NCBI RefSeq assembly: GCF_002812045.1
Contig: NZ_NPEG01000001.1
Location: forward strand, 248,001-312,000
DNA: 64,000 nt
Source of the DNA: Leptospira haakeii
Lineage (GTDB): Bacteria > Spirochaetota > Leptospiria > Leptospirales > Leptospiraceae
Reading direction: 5' to 3'
In this document: piece after piece, positions 8,691 to 16,084 of the stretch
How the letters are laid out: each line of letters opens with the position of its first letter
How positions within the stretch are numbered: the stretch's first letter is position 1
Made by a program: the position numbers and the translations under genes
The notes under the pieces: model-generated
Databases searched by the model: none
Told to the model about the DNA's origin: nothing
Seen by the model: the letters and a program-made list of their open reading frames with translations, nothing else

Positions 8691-9851
8691 ATGCAATTCA
8701 GTCTTCCCGAAATCCGTCCTAAAGAATGGATCCACAGAATTAAGGAGGAGTTTTTCCCTCCTAGGATCTTGGATAAGTATGTATTCTCAGAGTTTGTAAA
8801 AATATTTATCGGGGCTTTGATCACATTAGGATTTTTGGCCCTTATGTCTTCCTATAGTGATATCAAAGGTGATATGGCTTCCTCCAAGGGTGGAAAGATC
8901 CACGGCTGGCTTTTCATTCTATTCCGACTTCCTCAGATGCTCATCCAGTACATCATGAACATCGCCATACTATTCTCCGTTTCTTTTAGTGTAGGTCAAT
9001 TCTCGGCGAACAAAGAATTAGTGGCCATGATGGCTGCAGGTATTTCTTTCCGAAGGATTGTAACCCCGATAGTAGCATTCAGTTGTGTACTTTGGTTCGC
9101 TGCATTCTTCTTAAAACAAACCGTTGTAGCTCCTTTAAATGCAAGAGCAAACGAAGAACATAAAATGTTAAAAGAGGGGGACCAAAATACGTTAGTGGGA
9201 GTGGTCTACCAAAAACATTTCAAAGGCCAAGAAGGTTTTTATTATATTTATTATTACGATACAAAAGAAGAAGAGATCAAAGGTGGATTCAATTATATCC
9301 GCCTGACCGAGGAACAAACCCCTGATTATCTTTTAGTAGCTCAAAGAGCAAAGTTTGATTATCAAAAAGAAGTTTGGATCTTGAAAAATGTAGAAGAAAC
9401 CAAATTTGACGATGAACTGCAAGTAGTCTCCGTACAGAAATTTACGGAGAAAGAATACACACTTCCCGAAAAACCTGACTATTTCAAAAAATTAAAAGGT
9501 TCCGTGGAAGAAATGAATTTTTTCGAACTTTCAGAAGAGAAAGAAAATCGTATTCGTAAAGGTTTATCCTATGGAGATGTGGATATTGCAAAACACACAT
9601 TATTTGCGGAGCCTTTGCTGATCGTTGTCTTAACTTTAGTGGGATGCGCCAGTGGATTTTTTACCAAAAGAATGGCGATTGTTTCCTCTCTTGGTGTGAG
9701 TATCGGAGTTGCACTTCTTTATATGGTCATGGACCCTTCTTTCAAATCATTAGGAGAGAACGAAGTTATCCCTATCTGGCTTGCAAGTTGGATCACCCCG
9801 ATATTATTCCTATCAGGACTCTACGTAATTTATAAAAGACTCAAAGTTTGA
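8691..9851 (+). CDS. LptF/LptG-family (YjgP/YjgQ) lipopolysaccharide-export permease
   Basis: Six-helix YjgP/YjgQ-type permease of 386 residues. N-terminal membrane segments surround KYVFSEFVKIFIGALITLG. The family core NKELVAMMAAGISFRRIVTPI is next, then a large periplasmic domain (about residues 140-290) and three C-terminal helices. LptF and LptG pair in the inner membrane and work with the LptB ATPase to extract lipopolysaccharide and pass it to the periplasmic bridge. I cannot tell F from G, and no partner permease lies nearby. It diverges from the HEAT-repeat gene, leaving about 100 bases for promoters. A hairpin terminator follows 10 bases after the stop. Confidence 0.85.
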   Translation: MQFSLPEIRPKEWIHRIKEEFFPPRILDKYVFSEFVKIFIGALITLGFLALMSSYSDIKGDMASSKGGKIHGWLFILFRLPQMLIQYIMNIAILFSVSFSVGQFSANKELVAMMAAGISFRRIVTPIVAFSCVLWFAAFFLKQTVVAPLNARANEEHKMLKEGDQNTLVGVVYQKHFKGQEGFYYIYYYDTKEEEIKGGFNYIRLTEEQTPDYLLVAQRAKFDYQKEVWILKNVEETKFDDELQVVSVQKFTEKEYTLPEKPDYFKKLKGSVEEMNFFELSEEKENRIRKGLSYGDVDIAKHTLFAEPLLIVVLTLVGCASGFFTKRMAIVSSLGVSIGVALLYMVMDPSFKSLGENEVIPIWLASWITPILFLSGLYVIYKRLKV

Positions 9852-9861
9852 TCGAAAATAA

Positions 9862-9886
9862 AAAAGCCCCCGGACAGGAGGCTTTT
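9862..9886 (+). terminator. Intrinsic terminator after LptF/G-family permease
   Basis: AAAAGCC pairs with GGCTTTT, and inner C-G pairs continue the stem around a short loop. The 3' arm ends in four T bases. It lies 10 bases after the permease stop and could also act on the opposite strand. Confidence 0.75.
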
Positions 9887-9888
9887 AA

Positions 9889-9911
9889 AATTCTCTCTCA
9901 AAAAGAGAATT
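9889..9911 (-). terminator. Second hairpin, likely terminator for the minus-strand gene
   Basis: AATTCTCT and AGAGAATT form an 8-base-pair stem around a 7-base loop. Read on the minus strand it is followed by a TTTTAAAA stretch. It lies 14 bases beyond the stop of the gene at 9926-10450. Confidence 0.55.
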
Positions 9912-9925
9912 CAAATTTTTTAATA

Positions 9926-10450
9926 TTATTTTCCACCTTTAGGTGTAACAGTCGCTTTTGGAACAATCACTCTTATATTATTCTTTTGGATCTTATATCC
10001 TCCTGAAACAGTGACAATCCCTTTGAATAGATCAGAAGTATCTGTAATTTTTGCCATGAACCAGCTTCCGGTCCTTGCTTCTTCCTTGGATTCCGGAGCT
10101 CTGTATCCGTCTTCTGTTCCCATATCGAACATGATCACTTTTACTCCCAACTTCAGATCCTTGTCAGTAGCAAGTCGAGTCATGTAAAAGTTTTTGGTCC
10201 AATACTTCTTACCGTCAGTCACTTGTAGGAACTCCCCTTCTCCCTTTGTTTTGGTGGCAGAAGCGGGGGTCATTTCCTTAGCGATATAAACATTGATATA
10301 AGTTTGGTCATTATATTCTTCCCTGGAAACAAAATAGTCGTCTGGCTGGATGTAATGATCATCCTCTTCTGCAAACGCCCCAGTAGCAAATAAACTTAAA
10401 TACAAGGCAAAGATGGATACTACCTTGAAGATATCGGTTCTTTTTTTCAT
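9926..10450 (-). CDS. Secreted protein of unknown function
   Basis: I do not recognise this family. The 174-residue protein has a clear signal peptide (charged MKKR start, hydrophobic core, cleavage near AFA-EED). The acidic, tyrosine-rich mature part contains the phrases KYWTKNFYMTRLA and KVIMFDMG, then a basic C-terminus. No membrane helix follows the signal, so it is probably periplasmic or released. The start at 10450 has a GGAG ribosome-binding site 8 bases upstream. It stands alone on the minus strand between terminators and a long regulatory-looking gap, so it is probably its own transcription unit. Confidence 0.65.
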   Translation of the reverse strand: MKKRTDIFKVVSIFALYLSLFATGAFAEEDDHYIQPDDYFVSREEYNDQTYINVYIAKEMTPASATKTKGEGEFLQVTDGKKYWTKNFYMTRLATDKDLKLGVKVIMFDMGTEDGYRAPESKEEARTGSWFMAKITDTSDLFKGIVTVSGGYKIQKNNIRVIVPKATVTPKGGK

Positions 10451-10479
10451 CGTTCAACTCCGTGTAAACCTATTCAATT

Positions 10480-10508
10480 TTTATCCCGAAAAACCTTTTA
10501 CGAGACAA
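10480..10508 (-). promoter_or_regulatory. Possible sigma70-type promoter for the secreted protein
   Basis: On the minus strand, TTGTCT (10508-10503), a 17-base spacer and GATAAA (10485-10480) each match four of six consensus bases. This would start transcription about 25 bases upstream of the ATG at 10450. It is pattern only. Confidence 0.3.
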
Positions 10509-10551
10509 TTTGTGAATAATTTATTTCATTTGGGAGATGTCAACGTTTCCA

Positions 10552-10595
10552 AAGCGGCTGGGATTTAAGCGTAGAAGGTGAACATGCCGCTTAAA
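10552..10595. promoter_or_regulatory. Two overlapping, mutually exclusive inverted repeats
   Basis: AAGCGGC at 10552-10558 can pair with GCCGCTT at 10586-10592. TTTAAGCG at 10564-10571 can pair with CGCTTAAA at 10588-10595. The right-hand arm is shared, so only one helix can form at a time. This could be a switch in a leader RNA or overlapping protein-binding sites. Neither is proven. Confidence 0.4.
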
Positions 10596-10739
10596 CCATG
10601 AAAAGCTCAGTTATTCCTATTCGGATTTTTTTCCGAAAAAACTGAACATTTTGAAAAAAAATTCATTGGTTCTCTAAAGTTTGTCCGATACTTAGTACAG
10701 ATATGCCTAGGGAGTAACCGCTTAGATGCGACATAAACT

Positions 10740-10783
10740 CTTTGGAAAATGAAGAATCGGGTTTATCTACCGATTTTCCAAAG
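10740..10783 (+). promoter_or_regulatory. Leader hairpin upstream of an AGGAGG site
   Basis: CTTTGGAAAAT (10740-10750) is a perfect complement of ATTTTCCAAAG (10773-10783). The loop holds a further AATCGG/CCGATT pair that competes with the base of the right arm. The structure ends about 18 bases before the AGGAGG ribosome-binding site of the gene at 10816, so it would lie in the 5' leader. Confidence 0.5.
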
Positions 10784-10815
10784 GTTCGCCGGTACACCGA
10801 AAGGAGGGTAAGAAC

Positions 10816-11343
10816 ATGGACGTTCAACTTACGAATCTAGTCTCATCAGCAGAGAAACTTCTCCGCGACAAGAGATCTTCCGTTCCAGGAAGAACGGGAG
10901 TGCCCTCGGAAGCCCAGAACGCAGCCGACAAAACCGAGTTTTCTAGCAGCTTGACCTCTAGATACTTAAAAGTTCAGGAAACCTTGGGGAATCTCCAAGA
11001 ACAACTTTCCAAGGAACAAATGAAACTCGGAGTATTGAGCGAAGCTAAGAGCACACCTAAAGAGGAATTAATCAATGTCCTTTTTGGAGAAACTCCTTTG
11101 TTCAGAGAATTGGTAGAAAATCCAAATCAGGATCTGAACCAATTGAGAGAGCAGGTCCAAGTGAAGAAGGACCAACTAATGGATTCTATACGCAAATACG
11201 AAGTTGAATCCGAGAATGTGCTCTCCGTCGGAATGCTTAAGAATCCTGAAAATTTCCGGAAATCGATCGAGAACCTTTCCGGCAAAGATATTCAGATGAA
11301 GCAGCTCTCCGAGAAAACGATAGAAAGACTGATCCAAGATTAA
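10816..11343 (+). CDS. Small helical cytoplasmic protein, unrecognised
   Basis: This 175-residue, mostly helical, soluble protein has no signal peptide or membrane segment. The N-terminal 40 residues look disordered; the rest is rich in Leu, Glu, Gln and Lys and probably forms coiled coils (YLKVQETLGNLQEQLSKEQ and the C-terminal third). Size and composition resemble flagellar chaperone or anti-sigma type proteins, but I see no diagnostic motif and do not assign one. The ATG is preceded by AGGAGGG with good spacing, among the strongest ribosome-binding sites in this window, and by a structured leader. The SH3b gene starts 35 bases after its stop, so the two may be cotranscribed. Confidence 0.65.
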   Translation: MDVQLTNLVSSAEKLLRDKRSSVPGRTGVPSEAQNAADKTEFSSSLTSRYLKVQETLGNLQEQLSKEQMKLGVLSEAKSTPKEELINVLFGETPLFRELVENPNQDLNQLREQVQVKKDQLMDSIRKYEVESENVLSVGMLKNPENFRKSIENLSGKDIQMKQLSEKTIERLIQD

Positions 11344-11378
11344 AAAGCTCTTGCGGGCGCAGATCTTAAAAGGATGCT

Positions 11379-12464
11379 GTGGCTGCAATGGCGCTTAAAT
11401 TCCGGATCTTATTATTATTACTCCTACCTCCATTGTATCTTTCTTTGGTTGCTCAGACCTCAGATCCATATCATTATGTTCTAATCACCTCAGGCGTGTT
11501 AAACGTTAGAGAAACTCCTGAAACCGGAAAGATCATCTTCACCTTGAACAGGGGAAACAAGGTCAAAATCCTTCCTGACGAAACAAAAGGGCCGATCGAT
11601 TGGAGCAAGATCAAAGCGGAAGACGGTAGAACAGGTTTTGTTTCCAGAAAATATTTAGGACTCACACCGCCTGACACATTGGATGAATACAAGTTAATCG
11701 GATTTGTTTGGTCCGGATACGATCCAAAAGATCTTCCTACTTTTGTTCCTCTTGCATTCTTCAGTCCAAAGGGTTGGCAAGAAGCAAAAGACGAATACGA
11801 ATTCGATTATAAATTCAGAAGTGGTGTGAATACTTCTCTTCCTTCTTTTTCTTTGTTAGAAGGAGATAAAGGCCCTTCCTTTTCGGCTTCCTCGCCAACT
11901 ACATACGGATGCCAAGAATTCCCAGCGTTAAAGGTAAAACCTACAGGAGATATTAAGGCCAAAAAAGATTGGTTGGTATACTCTCCGGATCTAAAGTTAC
12001 AATCTATTCCACTCCAAGAGTTACCTAAAACGGATCCTGATTATACTCTTTTCAAAAACTTAGCAGAAACCACTTGGAAGGCGAGAGGATATCCTGAAAC
12101 AGAATGGCTTCATTCTACAATGGAAGAAGTGTACTCCTTCAAAAATAGTAAGAAGGAAACTTTCCTTTCAGGCAGGATCGCGTATCATAAAAAAGGCGCC
12201 GAAAGAAGATATCTTTACCTACTCGGACGTAAGTTCGGAACAGACAGAGTTTTGATCTCCTACGAAAAGTCTGAAAAACTTACGGAAGAATTAGGATTTT
12301 ACGGCGGTTCCTATCATTTGATCGGAGTCATCTATAGGGAAGAGGACCCGGTGCCTATATTATTATTTACTGATATAGGTTACGACTCTTCTATCAAATC
12401 TTTGTACGAATTGAAGAACGGGACTTTGCAATTATTATTAAGAGGAGCAGGGGACGCCTGCTGA
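11379..12464 (+). CDS. Secreted SH3b-domain protein
   Basis: The protein has a signal peptide (hydrophobic core FRILLLLLLPPLYLSL, cleavage near VAQ-TSD). A bacterial SH3 (SH3b) domain follows at about residues 28-95, with the characteristic SGVLNVRETPE and TGFVSRKYLG. The remaining 265 residues are not recognisable. SH3b domains commonly bind cell-wall peptides, so an envelope role is likely. The GTG at 11379 has AAGGA five bases upstream. An in-frame ATG at 11388 would remove only three residues. A strong bidirectional terminator lies just after the stop. Confidence 0.75.
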   Translation: MAAMALKFRILLLLLLPPLYLSLVAQTSDPYHYVLITSGVLNVRETPETGKIIFTLNRGNKVKILPDETKGPIDWSKIKAEDGRTGFVSRKYLGLTPPDTLDEYKLIGFVWSGYDPKDLPTFVPLAFFSPKGWQEAKDEYEFDYKFRSGVNTSLPSFSLLEGDKGPSFSASSPTTYGCQEFPALKVKPTGDIKAKKDWLVYSPDLKLQSIPLQELPKTDPDYTLFKNLAETTWKARGYPETEWLHSTMEEVYSFKNSKKETFLSGRIAYHKKGAERRYLYLLGRKFGTDRVLISYEKSEKLTEELGFYGGSYHLIGVIYREEDPVPILLFTDIGYDSSIKSLYELKNGTLQLLLRGAGDAC

Positions 12465-12477
12465 CCTTCTTCTTTTT

Positions 12478-12501
12478 CCCGCCGTCATTATAAACGGCGG
12501 G
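12478..12501. terminator. Bidirectional intrinsic terminator
   Basis: CCCGCCGT pairs perfectly with ACGGCGGG around an 8-base loop. It is flanked by T-rich sequence on the plus side and A-rich sequence on the other, between two convergent genes. Confidence 0.85.
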
Positions 12502-12514
12502 AGTTCGATTTTTA

Positions 12515-13618
12515 TTAAACCTTAGAAAGAGCAGCCACCAGATAATCGGTATATCCTTTTTCTCCAGGAGTATAGAAGAGAGAAGCATCCGGCTCCGCAA
12601 GAGGAATACCCTTCTCCAATCTTTCTACCAAATCCGGATTTGAAATAAAGTTACGACCGAATGCGATTAAATCCGCATTCTTTTCTTTCAGATCGGAATT
12701 TGCACGATCAGGATCGTAACCGCCTGAAAGAATATAAGCTCCGTTCGGATTTCCAGATTTATAGGATTCTCTGATCAAAGCGACTGTAGAATCTTTTGGC
12801 GCAGGAGCTCCCATAGAAGAATGGTTCACGATATGAATATAAACTAGTCCAAGTTTTCCTAAAGAAATCGCAAGATCCTTGTATTGCTCTTCTATTTCAT
12901 TATGAATTTCTAAATCGTTAAATACACCGTAAGGGGAAAGTCTGATCCCTACTTTGTCCGCACCGATAGCCTCTACGACTGCAGTAGCAACCTCTAGAGC
13001 AAATCGATTTCTTTTTTTCCAATCTCCACCATATTCATCGGTTCTATGATTTGCACTTGGATGTAAAAATTGTTCTATCAAATATCCGTTAGCACCATGA
13101 AGTTCCACTCCATCAAATCCTGCTTTGATCGCGTTCTCTGCTGCGTTTACATATTCTCTGATCGCAACTTGGATATCTTTTGAATCCATTTCTCTTGGAG
13201 AAGAGTAAGGTTGATTTCCTTCTGCGTCCGTCCAAGTAGTTCCTTTTAACCCGATAGCGGAAGGTCCTACTAATTCCGCGCCCTTAGGAAGATTGAGATG
13301 ATTCCCTACTCTACCGGAATGCATAAGTTGAACGAATATTCTGCCTTGTTTTGTATGCACCGCATCCGTTACTTTCTTCCAACCCTGAACTTGCTCTTCT
13401 GAAAAAATTCCAGGGATCCTTGCGTATCCTAAACCGTTAGGAGAAGGAGAAACACCTTCCGTAATCAGTAAACCGGCACCTGCTCTTTGTGAATAATATT
13501 CCACCATCAAATCGTTTGGAATATTTCCAATCGCTCTTGATCTAGTCATTGGAGCCATAACTACTCTATTTTTTAGCTTATTCTTTCCTAATGTATATTC
13601 GGTAAATAATAGGTTCAT
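12515..13618 (-). CDS. Old yellow enzyme family ene-reductase (NemA/XenB-like)
   Basis: FMN-dependent NAD(P)H oxidoreductase that reduces activated C=C bonds or nitro groups in the cytoplasm. The 367-residue TIM barrel shows the family start LKNRVVMAPMTRSRA, the substrate-binding HGAN pair within FDGVELHGANGYLIEQF, and HRTDEYGG. The C-terminal phosphate-binding region is SGGY...LIAFGRNFISNPDL. All hallmarks are intact, so activity is expected. The natural substrate is unknown; close relatives act on enones, nitrate esters and N-ethylmaleimide. It is a single gene with its own terminator and an ATG start. The 133 bases upstream hold a hairpin more likely to belong to the preceding CapA unit. 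Confidence 0.9.
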   Translation of the reverse strand: MNLLFTEYTLGKNKLKNRVVMAPMTRSRAIGNIPNDLMVEYYSQRAGAGLLITEGVSPSPNGLGYARIPGIFSEEQVQGWKKVTDAVHTKQGRIFVQLMHSGRVGNHLNLPKGAELVGPSAIGLKGTTWTDAEGNQPYSSPREMDSKDIQVAIREYVNAAENAIKAGFDGVELHGANGYLIEQFLHPSANHRTDEYGGDWKKRNRFALEVATAVVEAIGADKVGIRLSPYGVFNDLEIHNEIEEQYKDLAISLGKLGLVYIHIVNHSSMGAPAPKDSTVALIRESYKSGNPNGAYILSGGYDPDRANSDLKEKNADLIAFGRNFISNPDLVERLEKGIPLAEPDASLFYTPGEKGYTDYLVAALSKV

Positions 13619-13714
13619 TTCTTTCCTCGGATCTTAGACAGGGAAATACTTCATGAGTGAACCTTTTTTATATAAAGCACTAAAGAAAAGATAAGAAGAA
13701 GGTGCCGAATTTCC

Positions 13715-13737
13715 CGCCGACCTAAGTTCAGCCGGCG
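13715..13737 (-). terminator. GC-rich hairpin after the CapA gene
   Basis: CGCCG and CGGCG form a 5-base-pair GC stem 15 bases beyond the minus-strand stop at 13752. There is no immediate T run, so factor-independent termination would be weak. Confidence 0.35.
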
Positions 13738-13751
13738 ACTCACAAATACAA

Positions 13752-14858
13752 TTAAGGACCGAGTAGATCTACTGTGTCTTTATAGAATTGTTTCATTCTT
13801 TGGTAAGAAGTTTCGGGAAGTTTTCTATCTTGGTCATTGTTTATATATTTTTTAACAGGTAATAATCTGAACTGGGTCTTAGATCCAGTCCTGTCTATAT
13901 AAACCCAAACCGGCTCGTAACTTATATCAGAAATATTTAATTTATCGTTTTCTTTGGATAAAGAGAATTTGAGGATAAGTCCCCCATCTACGTAACGTCT
14001 GTCCTGCCCGGAGATAAAATTACCCAAAGAATAAATATAAAATCTTTCTTTTGAGACTCCGAATTTATCCTTAATCGTTTTTTTACCGAATTTTTGCAGC
14101 GTGTGAGGATGACCGCCCAAGACTATATCTGCCCCAGAAGAAAACGCATGATCCACCATCTCTACTTGGAAAGGGTCCGGTTGGTGTAAATATTCCGTTC
14201 CATAATGATACATTACGATAATTGCATCCGGCTTGGACTTTTTCGCCAAAACAATATCCGCAGCGATCTGATCCTTATCGATCAGATTAACTACTGTGCC
14301 AGCGGGAATTTCCAAACCGTTGGTTCCATAAGTATAATCCAAAAATGCGAGGTTCAGGTTTCCGACAGGGACGAATAATATTCTATTTTTCTCATATTCT
14401 TCTTTGTCCTTGTAAGTTCCTAGATGTTTTAAGCCCAATTGGTCCAATACGGAAAGAGTTCTTACAACTCCCAACCTTCCCTTGTCGCAGGAATGGTTAT
14501 TTGCAGTGGACAACACATCGAAACCTATATCTTTAATCGCCTTTGCAAGGGAATCCGGCGCGCCAAATTGGGGGTAACCGCTATATTGTTTTGGATCTCC
14601 CGGAAGAGTGGTTTCTAAATTTCCAACGGCAAGATCTGCTTCTGAAATCATAGAAGATACTTCTTGGAATACTTCGTCGAATTTCCAGCAATCACATTCT
14701 TTATCGTAAGCCGTATCTATCTGAGTTTGGTGAGACATGATATCTCCAACAGCTACAATTCGAACTGCATCAGTTGGAGAACCAGTTTTAACGTTCTGTG
14801 AAGAACAAGGGATCGCAAAAAATGCAATCCCCAAACAAAAGATACAGCTTCGGATCAT
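13752..14858 (-). CDS. CapA-family metallophosphatase-like protein
   Basis: This has the calcineurin-like CapA/PgsA fold linked to poly-gamma-glutamate capsule synthesis. Metal-site motifs are in order: VGDIM, GNLETTL, ANNHSCDKG and GGHPHTLQKF. A signal peptide precedes them (cleavage near CSSQN), so it acts outside the cytoplasm. No capB or capC gene is nearby, so true poly-gamma-glutamate synthesis is unlikely here; many CapA-like proteins have unknown roles. The start ATG overlaps the stop of the upstream lipoprotein gene by four bases (ATGA), implying translational coupling. This constant partner may be the best clue to function. Confidence 0.8.
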   Translation of the reverse strand: MIRSCIFCLGIAFFAIPCSSQNVKTGSPTDAVRIVAVGDIMSHQTQIDTAYDKECDCWKFDEVFQEVSSMISEADLAVGNLETTLPGDPKQYSGYPQFGAPDSLAKAIKDIGFDVLSTANNHSCDKGRLGVVRTLSVLDQLGLKHLGTYKDKEEYEKNRILFVPVGNLNLAFLDYTYGTNGLEIPAGTVVNLIDKDQIAADIVLAKKSKPDAIIVMYHYGTEYLHQPDPFQVEMVDHAFSSGADIVLGGHPHTLQKFGKKTIKDKFGVSKERFYIYSLGNFISGQDRRYVDGGLILKFSLSKENDKLNISDISYEPVWVYIDRTGSKTQFRLLPVKKYINNDQDRKLPETSYQRMKQFYKDTVDLLGP

Positions 14859-15940
14859 TTTTTAGGTTCCGGAGGTAAGGCTTCTATTAAAGAAAATCCT
14901 TTTGAGATCGGTTTTCGGTTTCGAAGAAGTATCGTTGTATATAGAACGTTTTCCTTATTTAGCCAAGTTTTCAGATTGTCTAAAGATTGGATATTATAGT
15001 GGAAAGGAAACTCTCTCGGAAACATTTCCCCATCCGGAAATCCGTATACCTTGGCACCTTTAGTAACAGTACGGATCACTAAGGTTTTAGAATCTCCATA
15101 CAAATTTAGGAAATTTTTTCTCATTCCTTCCGGATATCTGAAATATTCTTCTGCATTAGAAGTATATAAAATGCGGATTGGGATCTCTAATTCTTTTGCC
15201 TTTTCAGAAATAGAATTTATCGTCTTGTCTCCCAATAAATTCCCATCAATTGCGATTATTTTTCCTTCTAAGACCAGGTTTCTTAAATGATCATAATCTT
15301 TTGTATCATTATGGAATGAAGTAAACTCAGGATATACTTTAGAGATCTTATGCAAATCCCCTAATCGTTGAGGGACAGCTCCCTTTCTAAGAGCGATCTG
15401 ATAAGACTTTAGAATTACTTGATATTCCGGATCATTCGAAAATCTTTTTTCAATAATAGGAAGCACATCGTTCTTATTTTTAGGATCCCAAAGTTTTTCA
15501 TATTCCGGATAAGTAGGAGAAATTTCTATAAAATGTAAATGAAGTCTATTGATAGAAACCGTTACTGGATCAAAATCGAAAAGATAAGCAAATTCACTTC
15601 TTGCCCAAGCGATCAAAGTTAAATTCTGATCCGTCCCGACCCCCATATATCCACCACCTAAACCCACTACTCTGGATTTAAACAGGTCCAATCTTCTTTC
15701 ATTGGAGGAAGGATAATGTTCCGCATGAAGATGACGATCCGCAGGGGGAGTATCGATTGCTGCAAGTTGTAGGCCTTCTCTAGTTAATGAAGCCTTTCTC
15801 CCAAATACTGAATGATCTCCCTGGCCTTGACCGGCAGAACAATCTATAAGATAGAAGACCGAACAAATGAATAAAACCGTTAAGAATAGATTTCTTTTAT
15901 TTTTGTGTAAAACGACCGTCTGAGGTCCTTTTTTTCTCAT
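14855..15940 (-). CDS. Lipoprotein with a Rossmann/methyltransferase-like core, function unknown
   Basis: I chose the ATG at 15940 (MRKKGPQ...) over an upstream in-frame start at 16033, because the longer start falls on the edge of the preceding gene's terminator hairpin. A membrane segment ends in FYLIDC, a plausible lipobox. The mature protein contains VVGLGGGYMGVGTDQN followed by LFDFDPVTVSINRLHLHF. Later come IIAIDGNLLGD and IRILYTSNAEEYF, a layout resembling nucleotide- or SAM-binding Rossmann domains. A methyltransferase-like fold on a lipid-anchored extracytoplasmic protein would be odd, because SAM is cytoplasmic, so the likeness may be structural only. The CapA gene overlaps its stop by four bases. 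Confidence 0.6.
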   Translation of the reverse strand: MRKKGPQTVVLHKNKRNLFLTVLFICSVFYLIDCSAGQGQGDHSVFGRKASLTREGLQLAAIDTPPADRHLHAEHYPSSNERRLDLFKSRVVGLGGGYMGVGTDQNLTLIAWARSEFAYLFDFDPVTVSINRLHLHFIEISPTYPEYEKLWDPKNKNDVLPIIEKRFSNDPEYQVILKSYQIALRKGAVPQRLGDLHKISKVYPEFTSFHNDTKDYDHLRNLVLEGKIIAIDGNLLGDKTINSISEKAKELEIPIRILYTSNAEEYFRYPEGMRKNFLNLYGDSKTLVIRTVTKGAKVYGFPDGEMFPREFPFHYNIQSLDNLKTWLNKENVLYTTILLRNRKPISKGFSLIEALPPEPKK

Positions 15941-16035
15941 GAAATTTCTGCATCCCCTGGGCGCTAGTGCCCTTGAGACAGAACTTATTAAACGGCTCTT
16001 ATACGGGAAGAACTTTACGAGGCGAGCATACAAAG

Positions 16036-16063
16036 CCGGCCGTCTTTCAAGAAGAACGGCCGG
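16036..16063 (-). terminator. Strong hairpin after the acyl-CoA dehydrogenase gene
   Basis: CCGGCCGT and ACGGCCGG form a perfect 8-base-pair GC-rich stem with a 12-base loop, 22 bases past the minus-strand stop at 16085. Only a short CTTTGT tail follows. Confidence 0.65.
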
Positions 16064-16084
16064 ATAAACTTTGAAAATATTCGA

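Larger units (their letters stand above)
10451..10815. other. 365-base divergent intergenic region with several inverted repeats
   Basis: No credible ORF or tRNA is present. It holds a candidate promoter for the minus-strand gene, a pair of mutually exclusive hairpins (10552-10595), and a short TTCGGA/TCCGAA hairpin at 10620-10637. There is also a weak plus-strand promoter candidate (TTGAAA at 10651, TCTAAA at 10673) and an 11-base inverted repeat just upstream of the next ribosome-binding site. Confidence 0.6.

Noticed and set aside
10671..10690. Sigma28-type flagellar promoter (TAAAGTTT next to CCGATA)
   Set aside because: Both boxes resemble the consensus but are directly adjacent; the needed spacing of about 11 bases is absent.
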